64,000 nucleotides of DNA. It comes from Lota lota. Lineage: Eukaryota; Chordata; Actinopteri; Gadiformes; Lotidae. The notes under the pieces are model-generated. The model was not told the DNA's origin. It saw only the letters and a list, made by a program, of their open reading frames with translations, and did not search any database. A program made the position numbers and the translations under genes. Shown in pieces: positions 8,873 to 17,504 of this stretch. The stretch's first letter is position 1. Every line of letters starts with the position of its first letter. The stretch is taken from contig JACYXH010000742.1 in assembly GCA_026745465.1 (NCBI GenBank), forward strand, positions 201,501-265,500, read 5' to 3'.

Positions 8873-9810
8873 TGTTACGTGACCCTCTCCGTTCCTGTCC
8901 ATTTCCGCCATCTAGTGACACCTTGCCTCATTACACCATGTGCTCCTTTGTTTACCTCTCGTCATCAATTAGCCACCACGTGCACTCCCTCTGTTCACAC
9001 ACTCCTGCCAACAATCACCAATCACCCCCCACAGTACTTAAGCACTGGCTTCTCACAAGGCCAGTGCTAGTTCGTTGTTTAGCTTAGTGTGTTCATGTCT
9101 CACGGTAACTTCGTCCTCGCCTTTTAGTTTCTTGTTCCTGTTACGGGTTCCGCTCCCGTTCTTGTTCCGCTCCGGTTCTTGTTCCTGCTCTCGTTCCTGT
9201 TCCTGTTCCCGTTCCAGTACCTTCTCCTCTTGTCCTCCTCGTTCCTGTTTGCTAGTCCCTGCCTGCCTGCCTGCCTGTCTCCCCGTTGCCGAGCCTTGCT
9301 TTCCTGACTACCCTCTGCCTGCCTGACTCCCCGCCTGCCTACTGCCGCCTGATTCCCCGCCTGCCTACCGCCTGGTCGACTACCCGCCTGTCTACGTCCC
9401 TCTGCCTGCCTGATTCCCCGCCTGCCTACTGCCTGGTCGACTACACGCCTGCCTACGTCCCTCTGCCTGTCTGTCCCTCGCCTGCCTGCCTACGTCCCTC
9501 TGCCTGCCTGATTCCCCGCCTGCCTACTGCCTGGTCGACTACACGCCTGCCTACGTCCCTCTGCCTGTCTGTCCCTCGCCTGCCTGCCTACGTCCCTCTG
9601 CCTGCCTAATTCCCCGCCTGCCTACTGCCTGCCCGACTACCCGCCTGCCTACGTTCCTCTGCCTGACTAATTCCCCGCCTGCCTATTGTCTGCTCGACTA
9701 ACCGCCTGCTTTGCCCTTGCCTGTGCCTGAGCTTATAATAAATCCCCTTTTCAACCCATTCCCTTCTCATCTCCGTGTCTTGCACTTGGGTCCTAGTCGT
9801 AACTGTAACA
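8873..9810 (+). repeat. 5' LTR of element B
   Basis: 938 bp, TGTTACGTGACC... to ...GTAACTGTAACA. A TATA-like TACTTAA lies at 9035-9041 and a polyadenylation signal AATAAA at 9737-9742. The middle is a long run of CCTGCCTGCCTACGTCC-type repeats, which vary in number between LTRs: 938 bp here, 746 bp in the 3' copy. The length gap lies mostly in that repeat tract. Confidence 0.88.
9035..9075 (+). promoter_or_regulatory. Putative LTR core promoter and transcript start
   Basis: TATA-like TACTTAA (9035-9041) is followed 25-31 bases later by GCTAGTTCGT (9066-9075). That ten-base stretch is the exact reverse complement of 9813-9822 just behind the LTR, which suggests that 9066 is at or near the RNA 5' end. 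A palindrome GCACTGGC...GCCAGTGC (9042-9049, 9060-9067) fills the space between. Confidence 0.55.
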
Positions 9811-9822
9811 GTACGAACTAGC
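9811..9822 (+). promoter_or_regulatory. Putative self-priming primer-binding site
   Basis: The bases right after the 5' LTR are GTACGAACTAGC. Ten of them, 9813-9822, pair perfectly with 9066-9075 at the predicted start of the element's own RNA. No TGG, the usual match to a tRNA CCA end, is found here. Self-priming of this kind is known for Tf1 of fission yeast and its vertebrate relatives (sushi group). Assignment here is inference from complementarity and position. Confidence 0.6.
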
Positions 9823-9826
9823 CAAG

Positions 9827-12271
9827 ATGGACCCAGCAGACACGGATTCCATACGCCAGGCTTATTCCCGGCTGGGAATACCTTATTTCCCCTACGAATC
9901 GGCTTTGGCAGAAATCAAGTCCTCCCTTGAAGAGCTTAAGGCGGCTCGCATCGCGCGCGAAATCCGCTCAGCAGTCTCGTGGCCACCAACCCCCGCTGCA
10001 ACTGCAGCATCGTGGCCACCAACTCCCGCTGCAACCGCAGCATCGTGGCCACCAACTCCCGCTGCAACCGCAGTCTCGTGGCCACCAACTCCCGCTGCAA
10101 CCGCAGTCTCGTGGCCACCAACTCCCGCTGCAACCGCAGTCTCGTGGCCACCAACTCCCGCTGCAACCGCAGTCTCGTGGCCACCAACTCCCGCTGCAAC
10201 CGCAGTCTCGTGGTCACGAACTCCCGCTGCAGCCGCAGTCTCGTGGTCACGAACTCCCGCTGCAACCGCAGTCTCGTGGTCACCAACTCCGGCTGCAGCC
10301 GCAGCCTCCAGTCCTCAACCACCACAGCAGTGGTCTCCTGGTTCCAAGCCCCAGCAGGAGTGGCCTCCTGGCTCCGAGCCCCAGCAGGAGTGGCTTCCTG
10401 GTTCCAAGCCTCAGCCCCCGCAGCTGTTTTCCCCGAGCTCCAAGCCTCAGTCCCCGCAGCCGTTCTCTCCTGTTTCCAAGCCTCAGCTCCCGCAGTCGTT
10501 TCCCCCTGGTTCCGAGCCTCAGCCCCCGCAGCCGTGGCCTCCTGGTTCCGAGCCCCAGGTCCCGCAGCCGTGGTCTCCGGATCCCAAGCACCAGTCCACA
10601 CAGCCGTGGACTCCGTGCTCTCTGCCCCCACAGCCGTGGACTCCTGTTTCAAAACCCCTGCCCCCGCAGCCGTTGCTTCCGGTTTCTGAGCCCCAGCAAC
10701 AGCTGCTTTCTGGTCCCGAGCCTCAGCGGCCTTCTGGCCCTGAGTCCCAGCAACAGCTGCCTTCTGGTCCCAACCCCCAGCGGCCTCCCGGCCCTCAGCC
10801 CCAGCAGCTGCTGTCTTCTGGTCCCAAGCCCCAGTGGCCTCCCGGCCCTCAGCCCCAGCAGCTGCTGCCTTCTGGTCCCAAGCCCCAGCGGCCTCCAGGC
10901 CCTCAGCCACAGCAACTGCGGTCTTCTGGTCCCAAGCCCCAGCGGCCTCCCGGCCCTCAGCCCCAGCAGCTGCTGCCTTCTGGTCTCAAGCCTCAGCGGC
11001 CTCCCGGTCCTGAGCCCAAGCAACTGCTGTCTCCTGGTCTCAAGCCTCAGCGACCTCCCGGTCCTGAGCCCAAGCAACTGCTGCCTCCTGGTCCCAAGCC
11101 CCAGCGGCCCTCTGGCCCTGAGCCCCAGTTCCAGCAGCAGTTCCTTTCTAGCCCAGCGCCCCAGCGCCAGCAGCAGTTGTCTCCAGGTTCCGAGTCCAAG
11201 TCACAGTTGTCTCCAGGTTCCGAGTCCAAGTCACAGTTGTCTCCAGTTCCCGAGTCCAAGTCCCAGTTGTCTCCAGTTCCCGAGTCCAAGTCCCAGTTGT
11301 CTCCAGTTCCCGAGTCCAAGTCCCAGTTGTCTCCAGTTCCCGAGTCCAAGTCCCAGTTGTCTCCAGGTCCCGAGTCCAAGTCCCAGTTGTCTCCAGGTCC
11401 CGAGTCCAAGTCCCAGTTGTCTCCAGGTCCCGAGTTCAAGTCCCAGTTGTCCCCAGTTCCCGAGTCCAAGTCCAAGTCCCAGTTGTCTCCAGGTCCCGAG
11501 TCCAAGTCCCTGTTGTCTCCAGGTCCCGAGTCCAAGTCCCAGTTGTCTCCAGGTCCCGAGTCCAAGCCCCAGCTGTCTCCAGGTCCCGAGTCCCAGTGTC
11601 CTCCTGATCCTGAACCGCAGCAGTTCCCTTCTGGCCCTGCGCCCCAGTGTCCTCCTGATCCTGAACCGCAGCAGTTCCCTTCCGGCCCTGCGCCCCAGTG
11701 TCCTCCTGACCCTGTGTCCCAGCAGCAGCTGTCCCCTAGTCCGCTGTCACCTCCGTCCCCGGCTCCGTCTTTTCCCCGGGTGGTTGACAGCATCCCGGCG
11801 TATCCTGTTGGACGCCCCCTGGATGTGCGTCGTCGCGGACGACGACGTGCGTCCGCATGCTCCCAACACCAGGCACGCAAGCGCCGGTTACCGGTCCCAC
11901 GGTTATCTGTCGGGAAAAAGCCTAGTCCGCTGTCTCTTCCGTCCCCGACTCCGCCACTTCCCCGGGTGATTGACAGCATCCTGGCGTACCCTGGAAGACG
12001 CCTACCTGATTTGCGTCGTCGCGGTCGGCGACGAACGCCCGCCCGCTCCCGATATAAGAAATACAAGTTCCGGCCTCCTGTCCCGCAGCTTTCCGCCGGG
12101 AGAAAGCCCCGGTCCGCTGTCTCCTCCGTTCCCGGCACCGCCCTCTCCCTGGTTGGCAGCATTCCGGCGTATCCTGGACACCTCCCTAACTCGGGATTCC
12201 CACCGCCAGCACCCTCCCCCGCCGTGCGTACGCCTGGAGGCGTCCGTTGGGGGGGGGGTACTGTTACGTGA
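9827..12271 (+). CDS. Tandem-repeat Pro/Gln/Ser-rich ORF of element B
   Basis: An 814-codon frame starting 16 bases after the 5' LTR and running into the 3' LTR. The first 45 residues are non-repetitive and could form a helix or short coiled coil (SALAEIKSSLEELKAARIA). Then follow about nine copies of a W-P-P-T-P-A-A-T-A-x-S unit (33 bp), PxPQQLLPSGPKPQRPPG units, and about 15 LSPGPESKSQ units (30 bp). The C-terminal quarter holds about three copies of a basic module with KRRLPVPRLS, LPRVIDSI and RRRGRRR. The end, PPPAPSPAVRTPGGVR, is shared with element A. The arginine-rich modules might bind nucleic acid or mark nuclear entry (inference). No enzyme motif is visible. The start is supported by its position directly behind the priming site and by the non-repetitive head. 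Confidence 0.7.
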   Translation: MDPADTDSIRQAYSRLGIPYFPYESALAEIKSSLEELKAARIAREIRSAVSWPPTPAATAASWPPTPAATAASWPPTPAATAVSWPPTPAATAVSWPPTPAATAVSWPPTPAATAVSWPPTPAATAVSWSRTPAAAAVSWSRTPAATAVSWSPTPAAAAASSPQPPQQWSPGSKPQQEWPPGSEPQQEWLPGSKPQPPQLFSPSSKPQSPQPFSPVSKPQLPQSFPPGSEPQPPQPWPPGSEPQVPQPWSPDPKHQSTQPWTPCSLPPQPWTPVSKPLPPQPLLPVSEPQQQLLSGPEPQRPSGPESQQQLPSGPNPQRPPGPQPQQLLSSGPKPQWPPGPQPQQLLPSGPKPQRPPGPQPQQLRSSGPKPQRPPGPQPQQLLPSGLKPQRPPGPEPKQLLSPGLKPQRPPGPEPKQLLPPGPKPQRPSGPEPQFQQQFLSSPAPQRQQQLSPGSESKSQLSPGSESKSQLSPVPESKSQLSPVPESKSQLSPVPESKSQLSPVPESKSQLSPGPESKSQLSPGPESKSQLSPGPEFKSQLSPVPESKSKSQLSPGPESKSLLSPGPESKSQLSPGPESKPQLSPGPESQCPPDPEPQQFPSGPAPQCPPDPEPQQFPSGPAPQCPPDPVSQQQLSPSPLSPPSPAPSFPRVVDSIPAYPVGRPLDVRRRGRRRASACSQHQARKRRLPVPRLSVGKKPSPLSLPSPTPPLPRVIDSILAYPGRRLPDLRRRGRRRTPARSRYKKYKFRPPVPQLSAGRKPRSAVSSVPGTALSLVGSIPAYPGHLPNSGFPPPAPSPAVRTPGGVRWGGGTVT
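12246..12261 (+). promoter_or_regulatory. Polypurine tract of element B
   Basis: A run of ten to eleven G followed by TAC lies directly upstream of TGTTACGTG. The same G-rich tract precedes the 3' LTR of element A on the minus strand. This is the expected plus-strand primer position of an LTR element. Confidence 0.7.
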
Positions 12272-13007
12272 CCCTCTCCGTTTCTGTCAAACCCCACCAT
12301 CTAGTGGCAGCCGGTGCCACTACACAATGTGCTCTTTGTTTTCCTCTCGTCGATTAGCCACCACGTGCACTCCGGTCTACACTCCTGCCAGCAATCACGA
12401 ATCACCCCCCTCTGTACTTAAGCACTGGCTCCCCACAGAGCCGGTGCTAGTTCGTTGTTTAGTTTAGTGTGTTCACTTCTCTCAGTAACTTCGTCCTCGC
12501 CTTTTAGTTCCTTGTTCCTGTTACGGGTTCCGCTCCCGTTCTTGTTCCGCTCCAGTTCTTGTTCCTGCTCTCGTTCCTGTTCCTGTTCCCGTTCCAGTAC
12601 CTTCTCCTCTTGTCCTCCTCGTTCCTGTTTCCTAGTCCCTGCCTGCCTGCCTGTCTCCCCGTTGCCGAGCCTTGCTTTCCTGACTACCCTCTGCCTGCCT
12701 GATTCCCCGCCTGCCTACTGCCTGGTCGACTACACGCCTGCCTACGTCCCTCTGCCTGTCTGTCCCTCGCCTGCCTGCCTACGTCCCTCTGCCTGCCTGA
12801 TTCCCCGCCGGCCTACTGCCTGCCCGACTACCCGCCTGCCTACGTTCCTCTGTCTGCCTGACCCCCGCCTGTCTACTGCCTGCTGCCTGCTCAACTACCC
12901 GCCTGCTTTGCCCTTGCCTGTGCCTGAGCTTATAATAAATCCCCTTTTCAACCCGTTCCCTTCTCATCTCCGTGTCTTGCACTTGGGTCCTAGTCGTAAC
13001 TGTAACA
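12262..13007 (+). repeat. 3' LTR of element B
   Basis: 746 bp, TGTTACGTGACC... to ...GTAACTGTAACA. AATAAA lies at 12934-12939. The transcript-start motif GCTAGTTCGT recurs at 12446-12455. It differs from the 5' LTR by point changes near the start and by repeat-tract length, so the copy is not brand new. Confidence 0.88.
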
Positions 13008-13324
13008 TCATCAGTGTGTGGAGGGAGGATATTACCACACACACAACAGTGGAGTCTCCATCCACCTCTTCATCAGTGTGTGGAGGGAGGATATTATTAT
13101 TCACAATTATAGTGAACAATGGAATGTATAATTATGATTATTAAAGCACCTATATCATCTAATGGTCATGGAGATAACAGTATGTGCTCATGTTAAATAT
13201 CTGTAGCATGAACTTAGAGTAGTGTGTGGTGTAGTGTGGCGAGAGAGCTTGACTCCCAGCTGAAAGTACTGGGTTCAATCTCCAATGTCTGCAGCCTAAC
13301 CTGTAGCATCCTATAGAGCAATAT
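13008..13324. other. Repeat-derived DNA without a gene
   Basis: A block with CATCAGTGTGTGGAGGGAGGATATTA occurs twice, about 61 bp apart. The part from about 13265 to 13330 recurs in reverse orientation near 48322-48375, next to another 45-bp minisatellite array. The two places therefore share a larger repeat. No coding potential seen. Confidence 0.5.
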
Positions 13325-13620
13325 GACCCCTGACCCCTACCTGCTCCTTAATCACATGTATCTGTATTCACTGTCTAACCCCTACCTGCTCCTTAATCAC
13401 ATGTATTTGTATTCACTGTCGAACCCACTACCTGCTCCTTAATCACATGTATATGTATTCACTGTCCAACCCCTGCCTGCTCCTTACTCACATGCATCTG
13501 TATTCTCTGTCTAACCCCTACCTGCTCCTTACTCACATGCATCTGTATTCTCTGTCTAACCCCTACCTGCTCCTTACTCACATGTATCTGTATTCTCTGT
13601 CTAACCCCTACCTGCTAAAT
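13325..13620 (+). repeat. 45-bp minisatellite, copy 1
   Basis: Six to seven units of 45 bp with core CTGTCTAACCCCTACCTGCTCCTTA followed by an ATCACATGTATCTGTATTCA-like part. The period is 15 codons, so frames stay open by chance. The same unit, reverse-complemented, builds the arrays at 44530-44973 and 47920-48320. Confidence 0.93.
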
Positions 13621-14449
13621 AAACACAAGGCATAATGAAAGGTTCATGCAAGGTAGGTTTGTTAAACCGCATTCATCCTTTCACCACAGTGACTAAGTTA
13701 GAGAATTGGAGACACACTTGTTGTCACTACACTGTGTCTTGCGTTACAACACAATTGTAAATGGGAGATTAGCTTTGGGAAGTGTTGATATTATAATGTA
13801 ATCTAACTGAATGACTGTTGATATTATAATATAATCTAACTAGACTGACTGTATTGGTCCTACTGGGAATGAAGATGATGGTTGACATCATGTATCTTAC
13901 ATATATTAATACTGTTAACCATCACAATTAAAACTACTTACACAACATCCAATAGGTATTATTATTGTTATATTATTTATTATTGATGATTTATAGTATT
14001 ATTGTTACTATTATTATTAGACATAATCATATTAATCAGTATACGAACTTTGACAAATAATAGTAATTTTGTATTTTATATTCAGAACGTGGTATATAAG
14101 AAAACTATGTGTGTCCTTATTCTGATTTAACTCAGGTTAAATCAGACATAACATAATAATCATAACATGATTATGACACATGTAGGAAATGGGGGAGGTA
14201 ACAGCCTATTTACGTTTCTCACACACAGTGCTCTTATTGCATCCAGAATGGTAAACTACATGCATTGACCTATAAACATTCAATATTGATCAATCCTGTC
14301 CATAGCAATATGCACTACAAGCCAATATTTCCTTGCACTGCCGTACCTGACTATAGGTTGCTTTTGTGTGTGATAGCCTACTTTCAGTTATGAAACGGGG
14401 AACAAATCTAAAAATTACTTTTCCAAAACATGGATGAATTACAGAATTA
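13621..14449. other. Non-coding, AT-rich and repeat-like
   Basis: The first 130 bases match, in reverse, the flank of the 45-bp array near 44330-44470. About 13868-13935 (TACTGGGAATGAAGATGATGGTTGACAT-like) matches the intron of the NLR gene near 40527-40570. The rest is AT-rich and I see no gene. Confidence 0.5.
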
Positions 14450-15522
14450 CAGATGAAGAAACTGCCTGACCTGAGATCAGCTCTAAAGAAGTGTAAGTGT
14501 CTGTTTAGTTTGATTTAGGGCTGTCAAATGTACATTAAATAATCCAATATTGTTAAAATATAAATAATTTTAATTTAATTATTTCAAGTAAGTGTAGAAG
14601 AATATTGTATGTATATGTGGCCCGCCTTCCCCCTGTGAACACAAGTCAATGGTCTCTTTTTAAACTGAAATGTAACAAACCACTCACATACATGGGATTT
14701 GCTGTTAAGTTGAACTTTAATTATCTTAAACAATATGCACAATTTCTAAAGCTATAGTACACTAGTCCACTATAGTACCTATCATACGATATGATTTTGT
14801 CTTTCTACGTTAGTTTGTAGAGTAGAGGGCATGTGAAAAAGGACAGGAATAAGTATGCAAGACAACAGTACTAGTGATGGTTATGATGAACATGATGAAG
14901 ATTGATTCAGCAGCTAATCATGTCTTGTTCTCCCATCAGATGCCTGTGAACTCACACTGGACCCAAACACAGCCCACAGACGACTCTCTCTGTCTGAGGA
15001 CAACAGAAAGGTGACGTGGGTTAGAGAGGATCAGTCGTATCCTGATCACCCAGAGAGATTTGACTCCTGGTACCAGGTGTTGTGTAGAGAAGAGCTGACT
15101 TGCCGCTGTTACTGGGAGGTAGAGTGGGAAGGACTTGTTGTTATAGGAGTGACATACAGAGGAATCACAAGGAGAGGAAGTGGTGATGATAGCTGGCTTG
15201 GAATGAACAACAAGTCCTGGAGTCTTTATTGTGATGCAGAATGATGATGATGATGATGATGATGCTGATGTTAGTTACTCTGCATGGTACAACGGTAGTA
15301 GAACAGACATACGTCTCCCCCCCGCTGGCTCTAACAGAGTAGGAGTGTATCTGGACCGGCCTGCTGGCACTCTGTCCTTCTACAGAGTGTCCCCAGATGT
15401 AGGAGGGTCCTCAGAACACACTGACTCACATCCACACCTTCCAGTCCACCTTCACCCAGGAGGACCTCCTCCCTGGGTTTGTGTTATGGGGTGGGGCCTC
15501 AGTGTCTCTGTGTCGGTTCTAA
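14450..15522 (+). pseudogene. TRIM 3' end: coiled-coil tail plus frameshifted B30.2 exon
   Basis: Exon tail 14450-14492 encodes MKKLPDLRSALKK and ends at the splice donor GTAAGT. The B30.2/SPRY exon follows at 14940-15522, after an AG acceptor, with the PRY start [20 protein letters not shown] and later [15 protein letters not shown]. The frame breaks at an expanded GAT run near 15238-15270, giving a TGA in the original frame, and again near 15415 where an extra base lies in the GSSDTLTH region. The RING, B-box and most of the coiled coil are absent upstream. It is a decayed relative of the intact gene at 28494-30569, on the other strand. Confidence 0.9.
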
Positions 15523-16894
15523 CACACAGAATGAATGAATGAATCGGTGGTTATTATTTTTAGACGCTGTTGAGAAGGTAAACGCGTGGCTGAGCGTGAC
15601 GTCACTATGCATGATACTCGTATCAGTGTTTCCTCAAATTCAAGACTTTTGTGTTTTGGTTGATTTAAAACAAGTACTCAACTAAACTCCAAATGCTACA
15701 TTTTATTGGGCTTCAGAAAGGTTTATCTTGACAAACCATGAATGGAAGAGACTTAAGATCTTTCATAGTTAGCTAAGCAGGTTTTACAAAGATACTATTT
15801 TTTTTTAATGTATTTAAATACCTGTTAATGGTAAATCACATTTTATATTTTATTCATTAGACCAACTATGGACTATGGGGTAATGTTCATGTTGTAAATA
15901 ACTTTAAACTGAATATTGATTCCTTGTGTTCTGTTGGGAACAAAACGGCAGCAGAATATGTTCAGTTATTCAAGATATGTGCACACCTGTTTATGGTTTG
16001 TAATGTCTGCTGCTTCTATTATTTTAGTTATTGTGTTTATTGTGTACATGTAAGGGACTATTTTTCTGTTGCATTTGTTAATGAAACATCATGGTAATAA
16101 ACAGTGGATTCAACTGAATGTTCTCGTGTATTCAGCCAATAAATATTTTAGTTTTAATACTAAATAACGCTAACACAAGGGCCTTAAGAAGAATATATAT
16201 AAATCAGAAATAATTTAAAAATTACATTATTATTTCCAACATTATTTCCCTCTCAGCCAACAGGGGGTGCTGCAGCACCCTTAGCATCATACTTTCAACG
16301 CCTATGTGTATCTGTATTCACTGTACGTAGCTTTGGATCACTGCGTCTGATAAAAGACTAAATATTAAGATATGAGGCCGTTTATCAAAGAAATCCCATA
16401 GAAACCACCTGGTTGTTTTGGTAAGAAGTGGGAGGATATTAAGGATTTTGGGTAAACCGACCGCCTACTCTGGCCAGAACAGCACATGATGCTCTACATT
16501 CCCTGTTGGTTTTTCCCATGTTGCTTTGTTTTTGGAGACCTTTCATAAGCCAACAAACATACAGTATGCAAACATAAGATAATGTACAGATTAATCTAAC
16601 CGTCCCCCCCTTTACTTCTATAAAAGACAACTTTGAACTGAAAGAAACAACAGACAAGATCAATAGTTTATCAGCTCAGAGGAGGAGGTGTGGAGGTTTG
16701 GACAGAGTCCAGACACTTTAACTTTTGGTTGCCATGTCTGTCTGACACCCCTGCTGCCTCACAGATGGTCCAGTCCATATCTGCGATAGCGGCCCTCACT
16801 GCTGTGGCACCAATCTGAAGGTATGGATGTTGGACATGCTCTATATAAGGACTTATTTTCTGTCTGACACAGCCCTTTAATCCTTCTTCGTTCC
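15523..16894. other. 3' flank of the TRIM pseudogene and unassigned DNA
   Basis: Bases about 15680-16110 match, in reverse orientation, 22020-22625, the 3' flank of the orphan B30.2 exon. They end with an AATAAA-bearing stretch (TGGTAATAAACAGTGG). It is therefore a shared 3' untranslated or flanking region. 16110-16890 shows no recognisable gene; a minus-strand frame of 86 codons at 16671-16931 has no features I know. Confidence 0.5.
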
Positions 16895-16985
16895 TGCAGC
16901 AAGCGTAGCGGCAATGAAACGATCTGTTCACTCTTCTTTTGTTGAATACTGGATCGGGGCTGGAGCTTTATTCTTTATTATTAGT
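16895..16985 (+). repeat. Copy of a dispersed CG-rich block (partial)
   Basis: GTTCCTGCAGCAAGCGTAGCGGCAATGAAAC and GATCGGGGCTGGAGC match, in reverse orientation, the blocks at 24424-24600 and 31086-31242. In the 24.5-kb copy the block carries AATAAA in the same sense, so it may be the end of a transcribed repeat. Confidence 0.6.
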
Positions 16986-17215
16986 TGGTTCCTATAACTA
17001 TATAAGCCTAATTATAAAGGGTAATGAAGGTTTAATAGAAGAGTTCTCAACAGCTTTATTCTTTATTATTAGTTGGTTCCTATAACTATATAAGCCTAAT
17101 TATAAAGGGTGCTGAAGGTTTAATAGAAGAGTTCTCAACAGCTTTATTCTTTATTATTCGTTGGTTCCTATAACTATATAAGCCTATAAAGGGTAATGAA
17201 GGTTTAATAGCGCAC
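16985..17215 (+). repeat. 88-bp minisatellite, array 1
   Basis: About two and a half units of an 88-bp repeat (TTATTCTTTATTATTAGTTGG ... TATAAGCCTAATTATAAAGGG). The reverse complement builds the larger arrays at 23905-24425 and 25390-26195. Confidence 0.9.
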
Positions 17216-17504
17216 CGCGGTGATGTTAGTTGGACGATGTTGTCTTCAAAACAAAATAGCTGGTTGAAATAGATTTGGTTCAGATTAGTCTTGGTGTAAC
17301 AACTGGACATTGGACAATATTTCACACTATTAGATCACTCAGATGGATATTCAACTCGTTTTTCCTCAAATCAAGTGTCACTCTGTCCTCTGCCGCCACC
17401 TAGCGGGCGCCAGCTGCCACTTCCCCACGTGCTCCTGTTTACGCACCTGTCGGCAATCAGCAATCTACGCACCCTATTTCTCCAGCGCACTTCCTAGCAG
17501 CCGC
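17216..17504. other. No gene recognised
   Basis: Unique-looking DNA between the 88-bp array and the palindrome. There is a small open frame from 17343 that runs into the palindrome, with no known features. Confidence 0.4.

Larger units (their letters stand above)
8873..13007 (+). mobile_element. Non-autonomous LTR retrotransposon copy B, both LTRs
   Basis: A complete element of about 4.1 kb: 5' LTR 8873-9810, leader with a self-complementary priming site, one ORF (9827-12271), a polypurine tract and the 3' LTR 12262-13007. The termini are TGTTAC...GTAACA. No reverse transcriptase, protease or integrase motif is present. The ORF begins MDPADTDSIRQAY, like the Gag start I recall from common teleost Gypsy elements, so B is probably a deletion derivative of such a family (inference). 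Its flanks do not show a clear target duplication: GTCTC on the left, TCATC on the right. The left flank is TRIM exon sequence and the right flank is not. Confidence 0.88.

Noticed and set aside
9936..12300. Antisense and alternative frames over the element B ORF
   Set aside because: They are repeat-phase shadows of the 814-codon frame and lack its non-repetitive start.
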